Assembly (NCBI GenBank): GCA_002368155.1
Contig: AP018180.1
Coordinates: forward strand, 3,536,719-3,600,718
Origin: Nostoc carneum NIES-2107
GTDB lineage: Bacteria > Cyanobacteriota > Cyanobacteriia > Cyanobacteriales > Nostocaceae
DNA length: 64,000 nucleotides
Direction: 5' to 3'
Shown here in pieces: positions 8,544 through 17,400 of the stretch (its first letter is position 1; each line of letters begins with the position of its first letter). The notes under the pieces were generated by a model. It was not told the origin of the DNA. It worked only from the letters and a program-made list of their open reading frames with translations, and searched no databases. The position numbers were made by a program, and so were the translations under genes.

Positions 8544-8676
8544 GCTAAGTAAGTCGGTAATTGCACCAAACTATGTTAAGAAACGTAGATAGGCTTGAAA
8601 TCCTTACCAATAACAAATGACCAAAGACAAATGACAGCCTCAGCCAATTATCTTTACTTTCGCCGACTTACTTAGC
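8544..8676. mobile_element. MITE-like element with 14-bp terminal inverted repeats
   Basis: A perfect 14-base inverted repeat (GCTAAGTAAGTCGG at 8544-8557 and its complement at 8663-8676) bounds a 133-base AT-rich segment with no gene. A related, more degenerate copy of the left part lies at about 10525-10620. The right end lies inside the 3' end of the PfkB-type gene, and the stop codon of that gene is part of the inverted repeat. No transposase is present, so it would have moved in trans. Confidence 0.6.
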
Positions 8677-9528
8677 CTCCATCCAACGGCGTGTACCGAA
8701 AAATTGGCAAGCATTAGCGGCGACTTTCGCAGCCTGAGCCAGCGCATCAGTAAAACTTGCTTGTAAAATATAATGACAGAAAGCACCGTGAAAAATATCT
8801 CCAGCACCCAGTGTATCAACTGGTTGAATCTGTGGCACATTAACAACGCCACTATCGCCGCAACTTAAGTATTCAATTGGTTGTTCGCCGTGGGTAATGG
8901 CGATGTGGGGAATTTCAAAAGCACTAAGATAGGCGAAAACTTCTACGGCTGTGCGACAGTTGGGAGGATGAAAATTAGCAGAACAAATCGCGTAATCAAC
9001 AAAAGGTAAGAGTTCCTCAAATCCACTTTTCCAACTACCACCATCAATCACAATTGGGATATTCTGAGCCTTAGCCATTTGAGCAAGTTCAATACCCACA
9101 GCCATTTGATGCCCATCAATCAGCACTATATCAATGTTTTGTAAAATATCAGGCGGGATTGAGGAACTACTAGCTTGAGTTTTCACTGCATTAATAGAAA
9201 CTACTGCTCGTTCGCCTGTAGATTGGGTAACAATGATGGAAGATACAGGTATAGCAGCATTAGTGGTAGGGTAAAGATCCGCGATCGCTACTTTGTAAGT
9301 TGCCAAATCTGTACGAATTAACTGCGTCATCGGGTGAGACCCCACTATACCCAACACAGTAGCTTGATTACCTAAATGGCTAAATGTAACAGCCGCATTT
9401 GTAGCCGGGCCCCCTGCTGCCACAGTATAGTCAGTAGCAACAATTTTCTGATTATTCTGGGGAGGCGACTCAGCCAAGTAAATCAAATCCAAGGTTACTA
9501 AACCTACAAATAAGGCGTTATTTGTCAT
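8668..9528 (-). CDS. PfkB/ribokinase family sugar kinase
   Basis: A 286-residue carbohydrate kinase. The N-terminal substrate-binding glycine pair is in AAGGPATNAA (37-46). The C-terminal PfkB signature DTLGAGDIFHGAF at 238-250 carries the catalytic Asp and the anion hole. It phosphorylates a sugar or nucleoside with ATP; the substrate cannot be told from sequence. The start ATG sits inside a row of ATGACAA heptamers with no good ribosome-binding site. The last codons (Ala-Lys-stop) come from the terminal repeat of the neighbouring MITE-like element, so the native C-terminus may have been slightly altered. Confidence 0.88.
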   Translation of the reverse strand: MTNNALFVGLVTLDLIYLAESPPQNNQKIVATDYTVAAGGPATNAAVTFSHLGNQATVLGIVGSHPMTQLIRTDLATYKVAIADLYPTTNAAIPVSSIIVTQSTGERAVVSINAVKTQASSSSIPPDILQNIDIVLIDGHQMAVGIELAQMAKAQNIPIVIDGGSWKSGFEELLPFVDYAICSANFHPPNCRTAVEVFAYLSAFEIPHIAITHGEQPIEYLSCGDSGVVNVPQIQPVDTLGAGDIFHGAFCHYILQASFTDALAQAAKVAANACQFFGTRRWMEAK

Positions 9529-9617
9529 TTGTCATTTGTCATTAGGTAATTGGTAATTGGTAATAGGAATTTTTAATTTATTTTTCCCCCTGCACCCTGC
9601 TCTCCTGCTTTTTCCAA

Positions 9618-9658
9618 ATCCCCAGTCCCCAGTCCCCAATCCCCAATACCCAGTCCCC
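9618..9658. repeat. Heptamer tandem repeat (CCCCAGT/CCCCAAT)
   Basis: Five to six units of CCCCAGT-type heptamers ending directly at the start codon of rsmI. An ATTGGTA-type tract also lies at 9541-9565. Confidence 0.75.
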
Positions 9659-10516
9659 ATGCAGACAGATCCAAAACCAGGAACACTTTACGTTGTCGGT
9701 ACACCGATTGGCAATCTGGAAGATATCACCTTTCGGGCGGTGCGAATTTTACAAAATGTGGATTTAATTGCTGCTGAGGATACACGCCACACGGGGAAAC
9801 TTTTGCAGCATTTCCAAGTTCAGACTCCCCAAATTAGCTATCACGAACACAATCGTAGTAGCCGGATTCCAGAATTATTAGAGCATTTAGCTAATGGTAA
9901 AGCAATTGCTTTGGTGAGTGATGCGGGTATGCCAGGAATTTCCGATCCGGGATATGAACTGGTGAGAGCTTGTATAGAAGCGGGGATAACAGTAGTACCA
10001 ATTCCGGGGGCGAGTGCAGCAATTACAGCTTTAAGCGCATCTGGTTTACCTACTGATCGGTTTGTATTTGAAGGCTTTCTCGCCGCTAAAACTCAACAAC
10101 GCCGAGAATATTTAGAATCGTTGCAAACAGAATCTCGCACAATAATTTTCTACGAATCGCCCCATCGTTTACGCGATACGTTACAAGACTTAGGAGAAAT
10201 GTTAGGTAGCGATCGCCAAATTGTCCTCGCTAGGGAATTAACCAAATTTTACGAGGAGTTTTGGCGGGGAACTATTGCTGAAGCGATCGCCCACTACAAC
10301 CAACGCGAACCCCAAGGCGAATATACTCTTGTGGTAGCGGGAATCCCACCCAGTCAACCCCAACTGACAGAAGCTGAACTCAAAGCTGAACTAGAACAAT
10401 TAATCCGTCAGGGAATATCGCGATCACAAGCTAGCCGTCAATTAGCAAAATTCACTTCCCTATCCCGCCGTCAACTCTATCAGTTAGCCCTTTCTATCGA
10501 CATTAGCCCTGAATAA
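9659..10516 (+). CDS. rsmI: 16S rRNA (cytidine(1402)-2'-O)-methyltransferase
   Basis: A 285-residue tetrapyrrole-methylase-fold enzyme that 2'-O-methylates C1402 of 16S rRNA using SAM. The family hallmarks are GTPIGNLEDITFRA near the N-terminus, the AEDTRHTGKLL motif, LVSDAGMPGISDPG, and the glycine-rich PIPGASAAITALSASGLP. I choose the ATG at 9659: the frame is open 34 codons further, but that part translates a heptamer-repeat tract and lacks family similarity. It is not in an obvious operon. Confidence 0.95.
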   Translation: MQTDPKPGTLYVVGTPIGNLEDITFRAVRILQNVDLIAAEDTRHTGKLLQHFQVQTPQISYHEHNRSSRIPELLEHLANGKAIALVSDAGMPGISDPGYELVRACIEAGITVVPIPGASAAITALSASGLPTDRFVFEGFLAAKTQQRREYLESLQTESRTIIFYESPHRLRDTLQDLGEMLGSDRQIVLARELTKFYEEFWRGTIAEAIAHYNQREPQGEYTLVVAGIPPSQPQLTEAELKAELEQLIRQGISRSQASRQLAKFTSLSRRQLYQLALSIDISPE

Positions 10517-10524
10517 TCATCGTG

Positions 10525-10620
10525 GCTAAGTAAGACGGTGGAAATAAACCCCGCTATATTACGAAACGTCAATAAGCTTAAAACTCTTACCAATGACCAA
10601 TTACCAATTACCAATGACAA
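10525..10620. repeat. Degenerate copy of the GCTAAGTAAG element
   Basis: The sequence from GCTAAGTAAGACGGTG onward parallels the left part of the element at 8544-8676 (matching ACGAAACGT and CTTACCAAT blocks) and ends in CCAATTA-type repeats. No clean right inverted repeat is visible, so it is a partial or decayed copy. It occupies most of the 317-base gap after rsmI. Confidence 0.5.
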
Positions 10621-10833
10621 CCCTCTCCAGCTATCTTTAATTGCATCGCTCTGTATCTTTTTGTTTCTAAACCTTGACATGACTGCAAATTGCTTGGTTT
10701 GCTATGCCGTAGATTTACGTATTACAAATATGAAATTTAAATAAATTTAACTGCTTGTTTTGTAGGCATTGAAAAACTCAAGTATAATCATAATTAAAAT
10801 AATAATTGCAGCCATTAAAAATGCAAAAAAATT

Positions 10834-11178
10834 ATGAGTAGGCTGTTAATCAAACTAATAGGTTTAGTTCTAGTTTTTATAGGTATCTACTTTTTTGGAC
10901 AAAATATTATTTTTGTTAGTGGATACTATTCAATTTTCTCGCGCAACTTACCTGCTACCGCGTCAGTCTTAGCAATTATGGCAGGTTTAATCACCTTAAT
11001 GTTTTTCGGACGAGAAGCACGTAATTTGGGATGGGGTTTATTAGGTCTTGGGTTAGTGTTAGTTTTCTTAAGCGGTGGAGTATTTTTTAGAGCCACTAGC
11101 TTGTGGAATTTATTTGTTGCTTGTGCCGCTTTATTAGCTGGATATAAATTACTTAGTCAAGGAAGAATTAACTTTTAA
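10834..11178 (+). CDS. Small membrane protein of unknown function
   Basis: A 114-residue protein that is almost entirely hydrophobic, with four predicted transmembrane segments at about residues 5-30, 40-60, 68-87 and 90-108 and short polar loops. No family motif is recognised. It stands alone between rsmI and rpsU, with a purine-poor leader. Codon use looks ordinary. Function is unknown. Confidence 0.6.
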   Translation: MSRLLIKLIGLVLVFIGIYFFGQNIIFVSGYYSIFSRNLPATASVLAIMAGLITLMFFGREARNLGWGLLGLGLVLVFLSGGVFFRATSLWNLFVACAALLAGYKLLSQGRINF

Positions 11179-11594
11179 AATCTCTAAAAGCAGCAGTTTT
11201 AAGTAATAGTTAATAAAATTACTGGTTACAAATATTACCACGCTATATTATAGCGGGAAAACTGGTAGAGTGCGATCGCCAACCTTCAGTAGTCCCAAAG
11301 TCAGGAATTACTGAAGATTGGTATAGGCACAGAGAAACAACCTCTACAGGAGAGTTTCCTAGCTAAACCAGGCTTTCAAAACCCCGAATTTTCTGTTCGT
11401 TCCAGAAGGCTAAACACAGTTGGTATAGTCGCAAAACTATATCTACTTAATGCCAAAACCCAAGAGTTTACTGCTAATAGTGATTACATCAATTCAGAAA
11501 ATTATGTTTTTTACCGATTCTTAGCTTGGGGAGTTTTGCTAAGTTCGGGGCTGCTATTACAATGGAAACTGATCGATATGAGGATAAATCAAGA
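11179..11594 (+). other. Long leader before rpsU
   Basis: A 416-base stretch without a convincing gene. It holds a short palindrome (CGCTATATTATAGCG at 11241-11255), a HIP1 octamer and a region rich in short direct repeats. It may carry the rpsU promoter and a 5' leader. No known riboswitch was recognised. Confidence 0.35.
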
Positions 11595-11774
11595 ATGACC
11601 CAAGTGGTTTTAGGAGAGAACGAAGGAATAGATTCAGCACTGCGTCGTTTTAAACGCCAGGTTTCCAAAGCTGGAATATTAGCTGACGTTAAATACCATC
11701 GGCACTTTGAAACCCCATTAGAAAAGCGTAAACGTAAGGCAGTAGCAGCTAGACGTAAACGCCGTTTTAAATAA
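11595..11774 (+). CDS. rpsU: 30S ribosomal protein S21
   Basis: A 59-residue basic protein matching S21: an N-terminal [20 protein letters not shown] segment and a C-terminal [16 protein letters not shown] tail. It sits on the 30S platform and helps translation initiation. The reading frame is open 23 codons further upstream, but S21 proteins begin at this ATG. A GAGG sequence lies 12 bases before it. Confidence 0.95.
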   Translation: MTQVVLGENEGIDSALRRFKRQVSKAGILADVKYHRHFETPLEKRKRKAVAARRKRRFK

Positions 11775-12239
11775 ACTTATTACTGGTAGTGCTAAAGGCT
11801 GGCTTGTTTTAGATATTGCCTACCGTACTCACTAATTGATGTTACTGAAGGTGCGGAAAGTATCGAAGACAAAACAACCTGATAAGGAACAGAGATGGCT
11901 GCTAAAGTCTAGCCTGGAATCTCTTAAAGGTTGCAAGGCCTCCAGACGCTGTATCCAACTCATGGGATTTTGATCCATACATTTAGCAATGAATGTACCC
12001 CATAGAGCAACGGCGAGCGAGTTTTGCAGCTCCGACTTAGGCCTGTGGGCAAGTCGGAGTAGTACACGCAAGCAAAAAACACTTCCATGACTGTGAAAAA
12101 AAATCACATAGACTTACCGCACCCCTGATTGGGGTGTGATTTAGTCTATTTGTATAAATTTGCTGGGTTTGAATTGTCTGAGTATGGTTGGATGGAGTAG
12201 GCGACAATCGCTGCCCATCAACCAAATTAAAAAAATTAA
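11775..12239. other. Gap between rpsU and pth with two inverted repeats
   Basis: No supported gene. It contains a perfect 9-bp stem with a 12-base loop (CTCCGACTT ... AAGTCGGAG, 12030-12059) and a short GC hairpin (CACCCC-TGATT-GGGGTG, 12120-12136) that could end transcription. A 91-codon minus-strand frame overlaps it but shows no family features. Confidence 0.4.
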
Positions 12240-12881
12240 CTAAGATTCAGAAATCTCTATAGTGCGGCTGTTACAACGGTTCATGGCTTTTTCCACTCCT
12301 TGTTTGAGAGAGAGTTCTATACACTCAACTACAAACTGAAGTACAGCAGACATTGTTTGATTTTCAGCAGCAGTAAAACGTCCTAGCACATGGGAAACAG
12401 CCCCGGAATCATCGTTATTACCCGCACCTTTTGGTTTACCAATACCGATGCGTAACCTGGGGAAATTTTGTGAACTTAAATGAGCGATCGCACTTTTCAT
12501 TCCATTATGACCCCCAGCGGAACCAGATAAGCGCAAGCGGGTCTTTCCTAAAGGTAAATCCATCTCATCATAAACTACCAACACCGACTCCGGCGGTAAT
12601 TTATACCAACTAGTTACAGCTTGTATTGCTTGTCCTGAGCGATTCATGTAAGTTAATGGCTTCAGCAAGCGGATTTTACCCCCCACAGGCGCAACCCCTT
12701 CACCATACTGGCCTTGAAACTTTTTATTTTCTGCTAACGGAATTTGCCAAGCACGTGCAAGCGCATCAACAGCCGCAAAGCCAATATTGTGGCGCGTTTG
12801 ATCATATTTAGGCTCTGGATTCCCCAACCCGACAATTAGCTGAGGAATCACCAAAGCTGGTTTTGTAACAGCCTCTGTCAT
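12240..12881 (-). CDS. pth: Peptidyl-tRNA hydrolase
   Basis: A 213-residue enzyme that releases peptides from prematurely dropped peptidyl-tRNA. Motifs: VGLGNPEPKYDQTRHNIGF at about residues 18-36, containing the catalytic His; TYMNRSGQ in the middle; and the DEMDLPLG ... GSAGGHNGMKSAI region. The start is about ten residues longer than the E. coli protein, which is common. It lies upstream of the tatA-like and psbH genes, an arrangement seen in other cyanobacteria, with a 292-base gap. Confidence 0.95.
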   Translation of the reverse strand: MTEAVTKPALVIPQLIVGLGNPEPKYDQTRHNIGFAAVDALARAWQIPLAENKKFQGQYGEGVAPVGGKIRLLKPLTYMNRSGQAIQAVTSWYKLPPESVLVVYDEMDLPLGKTRLRLSGSAGGHNGMKSAIAHLSSQNFPRLRIGIGKPKGAGNNDDSGAVSHVLGRFTAAENQTMSAVLQFVVECIELSLKQGVEKAMNRCNSRTIEISES

Positions 12882-13173
12882 TTTGAATCTACTCTATCAA
12901 TTTTGGATTTTAGATTTTGGATTTGGGAATAATTCCATCAATAAATGGATGAAGTTTAAGGATTTGAGAATTGTTTTACCTACAAACTTGAGGTAAATGG
13001 TTCCACAAAGTTATGAATGTAGCGTCTCCTTGGGAGAAGACTTAACGCTGCATTCGCAATGACAAAGATATATTGAATTTTGCATCAGCACTTATGCTTC
13101 TCAAATCACAAAACAAGCTAAAATCGGCAATCTAAAATCTAAAATTGCCAGTCAATCTATATGCATCACCTTT

Positions 13174-13446
13174 CTAGCTTTTTGGTGAAGAATCAGCAGT
13201 GTCATGCTGTACTGGTGCTGCTTCGATTTGCTTGGGTTCAAGTTCAGCAGTAGTTTTCACAGCTTGTTCTATTTGTTCAGCTTCCCGCTTAAACTCATTT
13301 TGAAATTCATTTGAGGCTTCTTGAAAACCCCGAATTGCTTTACCTAAGCTACGCCCAACCTCTGGAAGCTTTTTTGGCCCAAAGATTAACAGTGCTACTA
13401 CAAAAATTACAGCCATTTCCGGCAGACCAATACCAAATATATTCAT
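13174..13446 (-). CDS. tatA: Twin-arginine translocase TatA/E family subunit
   Basis: A 90-residue protein of the Tat translocase: one N-terminal transmembrane helix at residues 4-21, the hinge FGPKKLPEVGRSLGKAIRGF, an amphipathic helix, and an acidic/glutamine-rich tail. It forms the pore that passes folded proteins across the thylakoid or plasma membrane. The frame is open 11 codons upstream, but the family starts at MNIFGIG, so 13446 is used. It could be TatA or TatE; TatB is less likely from the short length. It lies between pth and psbH on the minus strand. Confidence 0.92.
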   Translation of the reverse strand: MNIFGIGLPEMAVIFVVALLIFGPKKLPEVGRSLGKAIRGFQEASNEFQNEFKREAEQIEQAVKTTAELEPKQIEAAPVQHDTADSSPKS

Positions 13447-13554
13447 GGATTTTTCCGATAAATCTACAGGTGAAGCCAAACAACAGGAAGAACATCATCT
13501 TCCTACTTATATTATGTTGGCTTGTTTTCGACTAATTTTTTCACTATCAAATCA

Positions 13555-13578
13555 CAAAAAAACCCGGATGAGCCGGGT
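13555..13578 (-). terminator. Rho-independent terminator after psbH
   Basis: Read on the minus strand, a 6-bp GC stem (ACCCGG/CCGGGT, loop of five) is followed by a run of seven T. It lies about 45 bases after the psbH stop codon. Confidence 0.75.
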
Positions 13579-13619
13579 GTCGCTGCGCCTATTCTATAAA
13601 GTCAAGAGCTTTGTCAAGA

Positions 13620-13823
13620 TTAACGACCTAAAGAACGCCAATCTACAAATACATCTTGGATGAGGATGGTCTTGTTATAGACTTGTAGAATAATCAGCAG
13701 AAAAACGAAGAATAATAGCATAAAAACAGCCATTACAGGTGTTGTTCCCCAACCCGGAGCAACTTTACCATACTCAGAGTTCAGGGGTCTCAGTATATCT
13801 CCCAACCTTGTCCTTTGTGCCAT
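13620..13823 (-). CDS. psbH: Photosystem II reaction centre protein H
   Basis: A 67-residue PSII subunit: a conserved N-terminal stretch ([22 protein letters not shown]), one transmembrane helix at about residues 28-48 and a lumenal tail ending in DWRSLG. It stabilises PSII and bicarbonate binding near QB. It lacks the N-terminal phosphorylated extension of plants, as is normal in cyanobacteria. It is divergent from psbN and is followed by a terminator hairpin. Confidence 0.98.
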   Translation of the reverse strand: MAQRTRLGDILRPLNSEYGKVAPGWGTTPVMAVFMLLFFVFLLIILQVYNKTILIQDVFVDWRSLGR

Positions 13824-14266
13824 AGTTCACCTAAGATTACTTGCCAAAGCTTTTTCTTATCTTCTGTAATATTCTTTGACACTCACGTGATAAAAATCAA
13901 GTGATTCTTGGTTTCACAAGGTTGTTTACTTTAACAGGAAGTATCCAATTAAAATATATGCACCTTATTTACGCCAGTTGGTTTAACTTTGAAAACCAAA
14001 GTAACGCACTGACTACCAAGCATAAATTCCGACGTGTCCCGCCGTACTTGTACTAATGAGTTTTTGTGTTTGGTTTCGTAAGCTAACCAATCGTGAGATT
14101 GATTGCCGCAGTATTTCAACTATGAAACACTTTTTGCGTTGCTTACTTATTCTTGATTACATTACAATAACATAATAAAGACTCTTTAAAACCTGCTTAG
14201 ATTTTTGAGCAGAACACTTAATTCACAGTCTTTTCAAGGAATTTTCTGATAACATATTTTTTAATT
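13824..14266. promoter_or_regulatory. Divergent psbH/psbN control region
   Basis: A 443-base gap between the divergent starts of psbH (minus) and psbN (plus). It must hold both promoters. AT-rich, with no open frame of note. I cannot assign individual promoter boxes with confidence. Confidence 0.5.
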
Positions 14267-14398
14267 ATGGAACCATCTGTAGTTCTCATTATTTCTGTCG
14301 CGGCCGCTGTTATTGCCATCACTGGCTGGGGAATCTATATATCATTTGGGCCTCCTAGTAAAGAATTAGCAGACCCTTATGAAGACCATGAAGATTAA
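14267..14398 (+). CDS. psbN: PsbN, photosystem II assembly protein
   Basis: A 43-residue protein with one N-terminal transmembrane helix (residues 4-26) and the conserved tail FGPPSKELADPYEDHED. PsbN is not a stable PSII subunit but is needed for assembly and repair of the reaction centre. The position opposite psbH is conserved from cyanobacteria to plastids. Start at ATG 14267; TAA at 14396-14398. Confidence 0.97.
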   Translation: MEPSVVLIISVAAAVIAITGWGIYISFGPPSKELADPYEDHED

Positions 14399-14461
14399 AT
14401 CAAGGCTGAAGGGTAAAGGCTGAAAGCTGAAATTATCCTACCAATAAGAAGTTCAGAAAAA

Positions 14462-17400
14462 TCAGGGTTCAATCCCTGGTTTCACTTTAAAACTAGCAAT
14501 TTTCCAAGGCTGGATATTCAGGTTTTCCCGGCGAGATGAGACTTTCGTAGTTGTAGAACGCTCCAATAAATCTACGCTATCTCCTAAAATTAAACCGATA
14601 TCACTGTGTAACGATAACTGGGCTGCGTCTCCATGACATTCATAACAACGCAGAATTAATTGCTGGGAATCAGCTTCAGCTTGCTTGAGTGTCATCAAGA
14701 TTAAATTCTCAGCCGATAAATTTAGGAAACTCCTTATGGGAGGAGTGCTGAGTTCTGAGGAGCCAGTGCGTTGCGGAGGTTCCCTCCGTTGTAGCAACTG
14801 GCGTTGCTGAGTTCTGAGTGGGTTAATAATTACTTGGAGTGGGATGTTCAACTCATAGCCACGTTTGACAGTTTGGGCTGATTCCCAGCTACCAGCGTGA
14901 GGGTATAAAGCATAGGTAAATTCGTGAAAACCTCTGTCTGCTTGGGGATTTGGCCAGTTAGGGCTGCGTAATAGCGTTAGGCGTAATTGATTAGGTTGGC
15001 TGTCGTAACCGTATTTACAATCATTCAGCAAACTGACACCGTAATAATTTGGGTTTGGGGAATTTTCTGCTGTCGCTTCCTCAGTTAAATCAGCCCAACG
15101 CAAAGCCGGAACTTCCCACTTAGCTTTTTCTGCGGGGGTTTGCGGTTTGGTTGTGCGGCGAATTGCGCCACAGGGAATTTCATAAGTAGCAAAGTCTGCT
15201 TCGATATTGAGAGGGAAAGCTGCTTTTACCAATACATGATTTTCTTGCCAATTCACAGTTGTGGCAATTTTGAGTATGGCTTCTCCCACTGACAATATAT
15301 AATCTTGGCAAAATTCCGAGTTCCCCAACTGGCGCACCACTCGTAAGCGACTTTGTACCGCACCTTTTTCTAGCCACTCAATTGATTTGAGAATAGTTGG
15401 CGGTAGGGGATGTTGAGCATAATTGGGGTCGATATTCCAAGCATCCCAATATTGGCCGCTATCTTGAAAAGCTTGTAGTTGATTACCTGCACCACTTAAC
15501 ACTTCCCGTTGCTGAGTTTTATCAAATACGCTAGCTAAATCTCCAGTGTTGGGGTTCACAGTCACTCGCAGGAATTCATTTTCTAGTACCCAGTCAGATG
15601 GAAACTGCTGTGATGCGGGAAGGGAGGAAGTAGGAACCAGCCAAAATAGGCGATAGCCGACGGATGGAATATCGCTGGCGAAAAATAGTAGAGTAGATGA
15701 TTCACTAATTTGAGATGGTATTTCCTTACCAGCAACATCGTAAACTTGCCATTGTTGGTTAGCAGTTTCTGTTTTGGGTAAGCTGACAGAAACAACCTCA
15801 GAACGTTGCCAATTCAAGGAATTGAACACCACAACAGGCAAACTATCTGGTTGTGGTGGTTGTGGTAGGGTAATCTGAGATGCGATCGCTAATAATGATG
15901 CTTGTAATATCTTCGTTCCTACTTCTTCCACTTGCTGCCATTGCGGTAGAGCATCAATATACACTTGAGTAATGGAAGAACCAGGCAAAATATCGTGAAA
16001 TTGCTGAAATAATAGCTGCTTCCAAGCTGTTTCGATTTCTGCTTTCGGATATTCCACACCACAGCTAATATTTGCCAAACTCGCAAATAATTCTGCTTGG
16101 TAAAGTAAGCCTTCACAACGCCGATTCCAACGTTTTTGATCCCCGTGGGTAGTGTAACAACCGCGATGGAATTCTAAATAAAGTTCATCGTCCCAAACCG
16201 GGTGGTGGTTTTGACTGATAGTTTCTTTTATTTGCTGAAGATATTTTTCTGCGGTAGTAAATTCTAAATCTGGGAAGAAGGGTGAAGTTTGCCAGCGTTG
16301 GGCAGTTTCTAACATATCACGGGTAGGGCCGCCACCATGATCGCCGACACCGGGAAGCCAAAGAGCATCTTTTAACCCAGTTTTAGTTTCCCATTCATAG
16401 GCATAATTTGCCATCTTCACCGGGTCGATACCTTCACCAATAGCTGCAGACATCAGACTAAATACTTCACTACCGTCAGGCGATCGCCACCAAAAAGCCC
16501 CATAATCAAATTTAGTAGTATCGTTCCACTGCAACTTTTGGGTAACAAAATATTCCACCCCAGCGTTGACGAAAAACTGCGGTAAAGTTGCACAAAAACC
16601 AAAACTATCAGGAACCCAAACGATAGGCGACAGCTTACCAAACTTCTCTTCTATATAGCGCTGACCATACAATAGCTGACGCACAATGGATTCACCAGCA
16701 ATTAAATTTAAGTCTGGTTCCACCCATGTACCGCCGATAACTTCCCAACGTCCAGCCGCTACAGCTTGTTGAATTGCTTTAAATAAATCGGGGCGATGTT
16801 CTTCAATCCAAGCATACAGCGCTGGTGTGGAATGGCAGTAAATTAACTCTGGAAAATCTGCTTGTAACTTTAGCGCAGACTCAAAAGTTTGCTGTGCTGC
16901 ATTCCAAGTTTCACTGACAGGCCATAGCCATGCTAAATCTAAGTGAGCATGACCCAATAAGTAGATTTTAGATTTTAGGTCGCACCTTTGGTGCGCTTCC
17001 AGGGAAACTTGGATTTTGGATTGAACAATATTATTACGAATAGACGAGAGAAGTGTTTCCCAGTCTTCTTTTTCTTCCTTCGTGTCCTTTGTGACTTCGC
17101 GGTTCGTTATCTCCCCTACCAACCCCGTCAAAACCTCTAACTTTTCTGGCGCAAACCGTTCCAAATAAAGCTTTACCACAGCCAACTCATTAGCGACAAA
17201 ACCCGCATCCGGACGATTATAATCAGGAGATTCGTAAACAAGGAGCGATCGCACTAACGCACCATGATCATGTCCCGGACTCACTAGCCGCAAAGCCACA
17301 ATAAATTCTTCACCTGGTGTTACCCCCTGACTCAACAGCACTCTCGGCGAACAATCAAATAAATCTCCCTCCAGCACTAATTTCCCATTTACATAAATCT

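Noticed and set aside
9557-9658. N-terminal extension of rsmI
   Set aside because: The 34 extra codons translate CCCCAGT heptamers; the conserved enzyme begins at 9659.
11241-11255. Short palindrome CGCTATATTATAGCG upstream of rpsU as an operator
   Set aside because: Too short and AT-rich to separate from chance, and no known regulator motif matches.
11832-12107. A 91-codon minus-strand frame between rpsU and pth
   Set aside because: No recognisable domain, overlaps another frame and contains the inverted repeat at 12030-12059; reads like translated spacer DNA.
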